This document shows positions 12,601 through 24,600 of a stretch of DNA of 64,000 bases, one piece after another. The notes under the pieces are model-generated. The model had not been told where the DNA came from. It saw only the letters and a list, made by a program, of their open reading frames with translations, and searched no databases. Every line of letters starts with the position of its first letter. Position 1 is the stretch's first letter. Made by a program: the position numbers and the translations under genes. Source of the stretch: Onchidella celtica (Eukaryota; Mollusca; Gastropoda; Systellommatophora; Onchidiidae); the NCBI GenBank assembly GCA_963931925.1, contig OZ007567.1, forward strand, positions 93,029,778 to 93,093,777. Reading direction: 5' to 3'.

Positions 12601-15600
12601 CTTTCCTTGTTCCAGCTGATTGTTTGCTTTGTAAAATTTCAATTGATGAAGCTCTGAATACCAGACATAAATAGAGCATGCAAATAGACAGTAAAAGGTG
12701 CAAAGTGGCCGATTATGTGCTGACGTGCCATAAAACTCAAACTCAAATTCATACGTAAACTGCTTGTGTTCTGTCAAATTTATGTGTGATTGTCATTGGC
12801 TACTTTTGTCGGGCAGTTTTTCAGTGCAATGCAGCCTTTATTTTTTTTTTGAGGCTAATTTAACTTGATTTTGGTCATTAAAGGGGGGTGCGAGTCCTGA
12901 AATCGAAATTAGGCTTCAAAATTATTAATATCAATATCGAGATTTTGTACTTTTTGGTTAGTTTATCCATTTAGGAACACTATTTTACCAACCATATGCC
13001 AATTTTGAATGTTAATAACCCTGAAATATACCATTTATTGAGGTGGGGGTCAAGAAAAAGGCACAAGAATCATGCCACTGGGCAGCAAAATTAGCCCTAA
13101 ATAACATCTCAGTGTTGCTATCAAAATCACAAGTTTGAGTGAATACTTGGTCTCGAGACCTTCATTTATATGTTGCCCACATGTCTAGGTCAAGGTAATA
13201 GGCCTGAGACATCCCATTCCCTTCTATACAAGCATACAACACCACTATACTGTCATAGTAAAACACAGTAGAGTGCATGATCCCCCCGACCTTCACCTTG
13301 CCTCTATTTCATTGATTGGTCGACTAATAGGAGCAATAAATTGAGCCTTCTCATTGGCTGGGGCGTAGATCATGCCCTCCATATTTACCAGATTTGGGTC
13401 GTGACCTACACAATAGTCCAAAGAGTACAGTATCAACTGACTGGACAGTGCGTTTGTTTCAAGTCTTTGTTTTTATAACATTGCTCTGCGACATGGAATT
13501 TGTTACCGTTTGTGAAAGATGCCCAAGTAGAAAGTAAGTTTGCGTTCCCTGCACTTGCAAAAAGTCAGACAAGAGATCGCAAGAAGGTGTACACCAGTTA
13601 CTACAGAAGAAGAGTGCTGATTATGTTACACTGTCTTTATTGTGGATAGCTGAGATAAGCTGTTACTGTAACTGGTTCAAAGCTAGTAGAAAGAGGAGAG
13701 GTCCTTCACTAATCCTTTTAGTACATGTTGCTACACAAGTTCATATGATACATGCTGGCCCCCCCCTGTTCTATACCCCGTTCCACCCTGTAACTTATAC
13801 TATTTTTCTCTCCCCCTCCAGTCTCCTCCAACTGTTTTGTCCCCCCTACTCCTCCGTACACACCAGTCATAAGCCTTTGGTAGTTTGCAAATCATGGTTG
13901 AGGCCGAACACACCAAGTAGGGATGATCTTAGCTATGCGTAACACTTTTCAATAACATTTTTATTGAAAAAAACTCCCAAATGCGATTTTCTCAAAATTG
14001 CACTTTTGATCAGTGATTTGTGAACTAGTTTTTTTATTTATTGACCAATTGGTATAAAATTTGGCTGACAACATGTTTGAACAAATCAAAAAATTCATAC
14101 AGAAGGAAATTTGTGAACTTTCCAATTTTTTTTTTTTTTAATTTTTTTTTGTGATAGAAAATAGGAAGAAATGGAATTCCGCTAAATACCATTTTCAAAA
14201 ATTCATAACAAAAAATCTGTCAGAGATACCAAAATTCCCTACTGTGTACAGTTTTTAATTGGATTGAATAAGACGAGAGAAATTTCAAATAAATCCAGTA
14301 AAATTTGGCGAAGCCTATCAATATTGAAGTTGACACTTTTTGGGGGACTCAAAATCCAAGATGGCAGCATTTCCATGGCAACTATATGACAAACAAATTT
14401 TTTTACGTTTTTTGCCTGCAAATTCAGACATCCTGAATTTGATTATATTAGTTAAAATTGTCTGTTTCTCATAATAACAAAAATCGCCTTCAGGACCGGC
14501 ACCCCCCCTTAAAATGATACCACAATTTTCTGGCATGCCTGTCGTATTCTATTGTTTTTTTCTTGTGCTGAAATAGAAAAGACAAGCTGAACTGTATGAC
14601 TGTATCCTGAAGCAGATGAGACCAGAGCCCGAATACTTCCGTGTTGGCTACTTTGGACTTGGATTTCCATCATTTCTACAGGTATGGAAAAAAATCTGGC
14701 TATGCTGAAACTTCACCTTTAATTGTGGAAGGGTTTTGTTTGTTTTGCTATCGTTTGCACTCCTTGTTGGTCAGTGACAATGCCAGATTTGATTATGAAA
14801 CATCCTCACAGAGAAGAATATCGAACTTTGGATACTGACATTGACATTGATACCAAATCTAGCATTACTCCATAACTATTCGCTGAGTGGTCAGACGCTT
14901 GTGAGAGAGGAAAGTGAAATCTTACAAACAGCAAACAAAATAACATTTTTTCTGGGTTTCTTTCTCATTTCTAGTACTGATTTTCCTTGAGAATTTTCTT
15001 TTTAAGCTAAGAATCTTGATAGCATGATAAATGATCTGGAAACAGCTCACTATCCATAGCTTTTTACACCATAATGTTCAGTATAAGATAACAAAAGAGA
15101 TCTAAGTCTTTTTGAAAGCCATAGAATGTGACGAATTGTGAGTGGACTTAATTTACTACATATGAAAATGGTGTAGGCTTGCACAAAAATAATGGTTACC
15201 ACAGGGTATTTTCTAACAGCATATATTGAAACATCATCATTGGAAAGGAAGAGGAAGGTAATAAGTTTACCGAGAGAGATAAAAGAAAAATATGTCAGAT
15301 TATGAACATTATGCAGTTTCATCATGTGTCAGAAGGTGGCAGAAAGAAAGAGTTGTATGTAGCAAAGCATCGCGTAAGAAATAATACAGAAACAACACAA
15401 TCAAACTCAAATTATTTCTTATGCAAGGCTTTGCTACATACAACTTTTTCTTTTTGTCACATTTTGACTTTGCTTCAAGCCTTTCTTTGACCCCACAGAT
15501 TTTCTGTTTTTTTACAATAACATTTTGTCAAATTTCTTCATGTGCAATTTTCGTTTACCCTTTTCCCCCCTGAATATCCTAGGATATTGCTGGTCTTGGA

Positions 15601-18600
15601 ATCATATTATTTTTGTTATATATAACATTTCATTGTCCAAGTTACCTACTGGCTAATCAGCAGTTTGCTCATTTTTCAGGGGATTGTTTCAAAGTATTGG
15701 TCATATTTTAAAAACCCTTTTTTTTCTGCTTTAAATTTCAAAACCAGGGAAGATAATCAATATGTTACTTTACGAGAATGTAGATCTCACCATGAGCAGT
15801 GATGAGGTAATCATAACTCAGAACCACCAAAATCATTGTTATGCCAGTATGTGAGGTGGACGACGATTTGTTGCAGGAAAAAAAAAAGGTGCAGATTCAT
15901 GGCCTGGATGTGGCATGGCACCAAGCAGTATAAATAAAGTCTAGGTCCCAAACCACGTTTGACAGGGGTTCTCTTTCTCTGTGAAAACCTCCTGTAGTCT
16001 TGCTCTCTCTCGAGTTTTAGTCCTTTTCATCAGATTAGCTTTGTTATATCTAGTAAAGAGTATGGAAAGACATGAATTGCCTGCTGAATTTTCTGTCATT
16101 ATTATCTTGTTACAGAACAAAGTGTTCATCTATAGAGGGAAAGATTATGAAAGACTAGCAGATTTCAACGCTAGGATGCAGACTCTCTTCCCACATGCTG
16201 AGGTAACCCCTTGTCTATTTATGTTCGATTTAGGAAATTTGATGTCTCCTAATTGCATTTCTGAATCAAGAGTTAATAAGCGCTTGTTACTGTTGACATG
16301 GTCAGTTTGTTCCAAAAATTTTCAGTTATTTCAGAATGGTGTAAAATTTATTGTCATTTTTTTGTGTTGATGTTTTAATGGGATGGAATTGCAGATATCT
16401 TGTAAAAGTCCAGATATATGCACACTTTGAGAGTGTTGCTGAAGGCTCTGCAAGTCTGATGCCAAACCTAATCCTGTTGGAATCTCAGTAGAACTAGCTA
16501 TTGAAGATGGAGTTAGGGGACCGCAGTCCAATTAAAAAGCCAAACAGAGAAAATGCTGGGTTTTGTTCACTGCTCAGCTAAAGCTTTTTATGTAAAATAC
16601 CCTAGTCCGCTAACAACAGCTTTAGAGACTAGTTATAACGAGGTTCCAATAGCTGACCAAGGATGTGGTAAATCTTGTTCTTACATGCATGAGGATATTA
16701 GTTTACTTTTTTACATTGCATGATGATTCATTTGCTTTAAATTATGCGAAACACTTGGGACAAAGCTTAAAACTCTTTCTTGCATGGTGTAATTGTTGGA
16801 GGGTGGCAGATGGAAAATTTGATAGTAAAATTTATAAATTGGTGATTGCTGGAAAGTAAAAAATGTAAAAATGGTGCTGTGAGGAGTTTAAGAAAATATC
16901 TGTGACTTGACATGACAAACTTTTAGAAAGTAAATGGACTTTAACCCCTTGCCTGCCACACAGATTTCCATTCATATGCTGGGTGCAAAAGGGGACAAAA
17001 CAAGCAAATCTCAAAAATTACACATCATAAATCCCATCCTTTCAAAATACATGCAAATGTCACAAGTAAGAAGGGGAACTAACTAGGAAATATAAAACAA
17101 TCATAATTTGGGAATTGTCTCCGTCTATTCACTCAAGAAATGCATACGAACTAGGCCCCAAACAGTTTTGGGCACATGGCAGTATAGTGAGAATAGACAG
17201 CCCGGAATAGTTCTGGGCAAAGCAGGGAAAGGTTAAGCAGTTTTACTTTTTCTGTCATTCTTAAGGAATAAATAATTGTGATGTAGTGGTAATGTTTGTT
17301 GAGGAGCTATATGCATCTAGAAACATTGGTCTGCACAACAGTTCTTGCCACAGGCTCTTCCATAGGGATCCCAGCTCTAGCACCTTCAGTGGCTGTAGAT
17401 AATTGAAATCAAACTTATGCAATATAAATTCATTTCTGATTTTTCTATCAGTGTAGAGAAGCTTAGCTGCATGCATGAAGAAATTCCTTGAAAGGATGAC
17501 CGACAAGCTATGGTATTGCTTGCGTAATGGTCTTCTCCAGTGGCCCTAATTTACTCCAAGAAATGCAGAAAGTTCATGATGTGTTTTCCACCTACAGTAT
17601 GGTCTTTCTGCAAATCAGATTTTTTGCTTGCAGTAACATATATAGTATTCTTTTTTTGTTATGATCACATGAGAAATAATAAATTTTGAGAGAAATTTGC
17701 AAAAGAAATCCATATTAAGTTAAAGATTTTTTACCGTATCTGCTTTTGGCACAGTTTACTTGTTCATTAATTTGTTGGCAGTATATGTCCTCTTTGTTCC
17801 AATCCAGTTATGAATGGAATTTAAATGTACTATCTTCAAATGCATCCAGACAAATTTAAATTTTGCCTTAAGAAACACAGGTTTTCATTCTTAGAATGTA
17901 ATTTTTGTTTTTGTTTTCATCACTGCAAATCACAGGCAAACTTGGATAGATTGTGAACATTTCTTAATTATGGATTTGTGCTTACATATACATATGGATA
18001 TAAACGATGAAAGAAAATCATGCTCCTCAGCTTCATTCGTATCACTGATTGAAGTTTCTCAACACCATTTTCATTGAAGCAATGAAGAGAAATCTGTGAA
18101 ATCGGGGGAGGGGGGGGGGGGGGGGGAGGGATATACATTAAAAATGTAGTCTTTGATCTGTTTTCATTAGGTCTGTTTTGAATTTTTGATGGGAGGCAGG
18201 ATAATGTAACATTTATTGGGCATGACTGATTCTGATTGCGTATATTTGACTTAACTGGTCAAAAGTTCAACTAAGGTGTGAATTTGAGTTGTGGAAAATA
18301 AAATTAACTTTTGTCAGTTGTGAAACTTATAGTGGGTGAAGCACAAGCAATTGATAAGACACCTGTGGTTAAACTTAATGTAGAAGTATTTCTAGACAGC
18401 TGTGGAATCAAATTATTGGACTTGTGAGTAGAAATATATTGATTGTCCATGAATTCAAGAATCTCAGATAAGTAATTTTGTTCTGTGACTCAGCTAACAT
18501 GAAACCTTACAAAGTGCAGCAAGAGGCACTTTAACTGACTAATTCCCGCAAGCCGCCCGAGCTTGTTGAGAAAAAATTTACTTGTCTCAAATATTGTTTG

Positions 18601-21600
18601 CCCAGTACTTTCTTTGTAAATTTCCTAGATGTGCTGATACAACACACTTTCTGTTTTCTGTGAAATAAACCTTTCACTTGTAAAATGGAAATCATGTGGG
18701 CTTCAGTCACTATCATGAAAAGTGGCTGGAAATGAAACAGTTAATTGTATTCCAAAACATTTGAAATATTTAATGATGTAACTAGATGTGGAACAGATGT
18801 GTATAATCTGAAGATCACTAACTTGACAAGCTGTTTTCAGAAATAAACCATTTTTCACTTTTTCCTGAATGTTCTTGGCTTAAACATGCAGCAGTGCCAC
18901 AATAATCTGCACCATTAAAATCTGTTGTGACATATTTTTGTTTGTTTTTGTTAATTTCAGTTGATGAAAACATTGGATGAGCCAGATGAAGAGATAATTG
19001 AATCCAACAAACAATGTATCCTTGACTCACATGCACATACTTACTGTTGCAGAGTAATAGGAATTTCTTAGTGATACATGTGGAGTCTTTAATAATGGTT
19101 TGTAATAATTGTGGCACTGAAATCTGAATGAGCTCAGTTACATCTCATTGGTGGAGTTGTCTTCTACAGTTATTATGTCTTCAAGTCAAGCTCTATGATT
19201 TATCCAAATTTAGAACAGTATATGTATAGTGTACAACTTGTAGTTTGCTGGTCATTCACTTGTATATTGTAATTGTTCTGTAATTTGTGTAATGGATCCT
19301 TGTAGCATGTATTGTAAAGAGACATGTAAAAAATCATATTCCGCCTAATCTTCAAATCTAAATGGTCTTGAGGGAAGAATAAACGGTCAGCTTTCAATAT
19401 CATTTCACATAATCATAAAAAAAGAAAAAAGAAATCAAGTGTTCTCCCATAACAGTATTTAGATCTGCAGATCAATGCAGTGACACCAGTAATGGAACTA
19501 AAAGAGAGGTTTGCAGACAAGGCCATCAGTGAACAGATTCTCAAGTACTACAGAGTGAATGAGGTCCAGATGTTCACATTCTCACGGCGGAAGGAGGAAG
19601 GTTCAGGCGATGTCACAGTATGTCTTTGTCTTTGTTTTGTCTTATATTGTCAATTTTTGCAGTGAGTTAAGTCATATACAGTACATAGTACATTTACAAC
19701 TTTTATCTATGGCATTTCAGTTTCAGAAATTTAAGTAATAGAAAGATTTGAAAAGCTCAGTGAATCTTTATGCTGTAAAGCAGCTGAACTTTTGAAAGTC
19801 AGATCTGTTTTATGATGCTGTTTTTCCAAACAATAGAAAGGAAAACGAACATTTAAAAATAGACAGGAGAACGGAGGTGGTTGAAAGGAGTTTCAATTTG
19901 AAGAAAGCATGTCGACATGATAATGGTCACATTGTGCTAGGGAAAGGCAAGACTGTTGATAGAATATAAAAAAAAACAACAGAATGATAGGCCAGAGGGA
20001 GATCCTACTAAAAGCGCCCACGAACCTCCCAGATATAAAGGTGTGAGAATTGACATCTGTATGTTAAACACACAATAAAGATTGTAGTGGTGCCTTTCCA
20101 GTTATAATGCTAAGTAAAGGAAATTGAAACCTGCCATTGCACTGAAAGGCATGAAGAATAAAATACACATGGATGTCGCTGTCATTATACCAATACATGC
20201 ATAAATAACATTCATTTTACGTTGATAGAGTTACATTTTCAACAAACTCATACACCTGTTTATTTCCATCAACAGAGTATGTGGCTTGAACGCACCAATA
20301 TGAAGACAACATATGCCCTGCCTGGCATTGTCAGCTGGTATCCAGTCAACCGAGTAGAAACAGTGAGTATATTGGTTTCATGCCAGCATCACATAATGCT
20401 ATGCATACTGAGGCATCAGGCAATCCACAACTGAGATTCAGTTTTCATTCACAGCAATATGTAAATAAGTTCATGATTGGTCCTAGATTGCAATTACAAA
20501 GAAGGAAGAGATGCTGTTACAGTTCCCCAGTTAAAAGCATTTGTTGAAAATCATCTCCTAGGCAAGGCAGGAAAGAAAAGAAACAATTTTTTTTTCTTTC
20601 TTTTTTTTTTTAAACCAAAGGAATGTTGAAGCCCACTGATATTGTTTCATTTATGACACAGTTCATGGTGAGCCCCATAGAGAATGCCATTGAAACCATG
20701 GAGGAGAAGAACAAAAAGTTACGTATGTTGATAGAACAACATCGTCAGGATGCAAATCTACGTGTGGACCCTCTGGGCATGCAACTTAATGGTGTGGTAG
20801 ATCCAGCAGTCAGTGGTGGAATTGCCAACTACAAGGTAAAAGAACAGCCGGTTAGGTTTTCCTTATTGGTATTATTGTGATCTTAACATTAATAGTGGTA
20901 CTTTTGTATTGTCAAGCATAATGACAGCAGCAACACTCTTAACTGTGATTCATATAACCACATTAATCATACAAGCATTAATCAAACAGAATATAGACCT
21001 ATTTGCCTGGGTGCAACATTTTTCGCAACTGATGTTTCAAAAGTTTCACAAAGGAAGAACTTAGCCTGTGCTGTAAAGGTAACCTGATAGACTTTCAGAC
21101 TGTAGAAATAGGTATTTTTTTCAGGTTGTCTATACCCAAACAAGATTGAGCTTTTACATAATATGATAGGAAATAAAAATTCAACATGAAGAAACACAGT
21201 CCACTTACTCACACAAAGAAACAATGCATTCAGTTTGGAAATGTTTTTCTTCTTTTGTTTTTCCAGGAATTTTACATTGGAGAATTTGATCCAGCCCTGC
21301 AGGACAGATTAAAAGAAGTCACAATTGAACAGGTAAAATACAAATATATATCATGTTTATGTTTTTTCACATCCACAGTGAGATACTTGCAGCTGCAGTA
21401 CTTTCTCATTTCTGCAATCCACATTTGAATTTATATCAATGGCATAAAATAAAACATTTCAGGCAGTGTCCTGTGAAAATGTGTGTAAAGTACCGAAATA
21501 AAAAGGATGGCCTGACACATTTTTTGTTTAATATAAATTTTGCATCCTATTTTGATTGTCTGCTCTCTTGGCTGAACAGGCCAGTGGGAGAATGATAGTC

Positions 21601-24600
21601 TCCACTGCCGTGGTCGCATCTGTAGATAATCTCAGGTTTGATAATGTTGAAGTTCATGTTAATACATGATATACACTGCATGAAAATACCTGTGAGCAAG
21701 AAGGAGCGCAAGTGTGAACTAAGCATTGTTTTCTTTGTTTCTATTCACTTGCGAAAGGTTAAGTTTTAATTAGGCTCTGTATAATTATTGGCAGTAGTCA
21801 TTATTTATGGATTTTATGGCGGTGCTGTTAAATAAAAGAAATAAAGTTTGAATGGTGCATTTATTATTATTTTAAAAATTTTATTTTTATTTGTCAGGTC
21901 ACAGTTTTACGAGATGGTTTGCTGGTTCATAAGAGCAAAGCCCCTGAATCTCTTCAGCCATTCCACTCTCACATGGAGCAACGTTTTTCTCAGATGTGTA
22001 CAATGATAGAGAAGGAGTATGGTATCAAGGTGAGGTCTCCTTTCTGTCAGTCTAGAAAGCAAAAGTAAAGTAAACTGAAAGTTTATCCATTGCTAGTTTT
22101 CTTGTACTGTTCCATTGGTATCATTAATTTCTGGATATACCGTGCCTTTGAGTATGAAGTGTAAAGTATGGTGCCAGCTTATTTATGCAGTTTCACATTA
22201 TGACAACCTTGGACAAATTTGTTTTCCCATGCAGTAAAATATTCAAATGCCAAAGCTACACCCAACTGTTCAAATGATAAACTGAACCATCAAGTTACTA
22301 CTAATTTCCCTGTGTGACTAAGAGAGAAAGGACTTCAGTATATCTCTGGTGACAAATTTATTATATATTTTTATGACTACTGTAAGACACAAACCTACTA
22401 TGCTTATAGTTTTGTTTCTTGAGTAGAATTTTCACAACTTATCTCAGAGAGTCAAATCAAACTTTTCATGCATTGTTTCAGTGTTTTTTTCTATTTTCTT
22501 TTTCCATAATCAATTTGATACTGTCCAGGTCGCAGATAAAGGTTTTATGCAAGCAACTTTGCGACGCAACCAGTCACTTCCCAGCACCTCATCCAACCGA
22601 ATAAGTGACCTGTCTGTCAGTAGCCTCAACTTAGTCAATGAGTGAGTATTCTGAGTGTAATTGATATTTTTATGAGTTGCAATGCTTTATACGCAAGAAA
22701 TTGAAAAACAAAAAAAATCCATTCATATATAGTAACTTCGTCTTTCAAGAATATTTGATATTTTTTCAAATAGTTGCACCAGGGATGTAAATCTTCCATC
22801 TTTTTCCGTCTTTTCCGTCCACAGCGCGATTGCTGATGCTGCCCTTTCTATCAAGGTGCGATTGCCACCCGCCAGTAGCACCGGCCATCGATCGTGCTCT
22901 TTTCGCATAGAAGATTTTGTTTATTGTTGCCTTTTACTTTCGCTGGCCTAGTGGTGTAGCCTCACTGCCAGCAGTGATGTTTCACAGACGGTTTTCGACA
23001 TGGAATTTGGTGGTGGTGATGCTAAAAAGCTTTGCTAGCTCTAGACTGAGATTTAAATATTTTCCCAGAATGAATGAATTTTTGATTCTATCACCAAGTG
23101 CCATGGGCGCAGATGGCGTGACTCTGAAGAAGTTCAAGTGGCAATCGGCAAAGACTAGATCTAGATCTAGAGTCTAGATGTAGATCTCCAAGTCTAGATT
23201 TAATCTAATCTAGATATAAAGTGAATTGACACAAACGGGGATTTGGCATCAACTTCTTTTTTAAGAAACTCAGCCAAGACAGTTATGCATTTGTGCTTGT
23301 TTTGTTTTGGTTATCTGCTCGTCATCAGTCCTTCTATAAGACCATAAGTGTAATGGATCTATATTATACATTACAGCCCTTCTGTAACTGTAAGTGTGTC
23401 GGATTCCTTCTTCTTTTTGTCTTTCCCTTATTATAAAATAGATCTACCGTATAATTTTAATTTAATTACAAATATCAGGGATTGTTCTTTTAAGATAGTT
23501 GGGATTAATTGCAGTACATCTTAATTATTTTTTCTCTTCGGATTCTGAGCATGCTGCACAAGTTCCTTCAAACTTGTCGCCGACTGTTTACATCCCTGAG
23601 TTGCACTTGATTAAGGGCATGTCAGAGGGATGTGGAGTTTGTTTACCATTTGTGACTGGAATTATGCACAAGGAAATTCCTGAGACTTGACTGTTTAACT
23701 ATTTCACATTCCCAGTTTATCAGTGTTCATTAATAAGTTGCCTGATACAAGAAAGTAATTAAATGAAGATGTTTAGTGCATACTGAGGTATTGGTAGTCT
23801 CAGCATGTTCTGAGGTTGTACTAAAGGACGCCTTTCAGAGTTCAGATTAATGGCATTATAGTGGTTTGTAATTTATAATTTTTCATTTAGTTGGAATATT
23901 TTGTTACAGATTTGTGACCTGTTCATTTCTTCTTGCTAGCTGTAATAGAATATTCATACATTTTTTCCTTGTAACATTAATGTTGGGATGTTTGCTACTG
24001 ATCCATTATGGTAAAATAACCTTAGTTGATGCCAGTTGTTTGGTAGATTTCATGTGCTGTGGACACATCCATATAGTGCAGTATTACATGTTTAAAACAT
24101 TGGTCAGACTTTGAAATTAAAGTTGTATTTCAAACTGGAACCAGCGTTTTAGAATCAAGGAACCTGTTTATGTGACTTTGGAACCAAAGTGTCATTTTGT
24201 GTACTGTTTTGCATTGCCTATGAACTGCTTTTGGTGTCAAGTTTGTTGTGCTGCAAGATGGGTACCTGATCTCTTTTTTGTACCATAATTTTAATGGTTC
24301 AGATTTTCCATGGACCATCAGATCAGCTTCATTAAAACCTGCTTTACATGGCAAGTCCGGCATTCGTTGAAAGTTTCAACCGCCTTGCTTCCAGTCAGCA
24401 TTACATACAGGATACAGACAAAAAAAAAAAATAAAAGGAAAAAAGAAATGTGCTGAAAAAAACAATCGTGATGTGATATCATTCCTGCCCATAATTATAT
24501 TTATGTTCACAGAAATGAATGCAGGTTTCAGCCCAGTAGCACTAAATTATGCTCAAGTGATGTTAAGTTATTGATTATCACCATCAGCTTTCATTAGTCA

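Noticed and set aside
16331..16531. - strand frame of 66 codons rich in Ser and Leu
   Set aside because: No splice signals, start context or family match.
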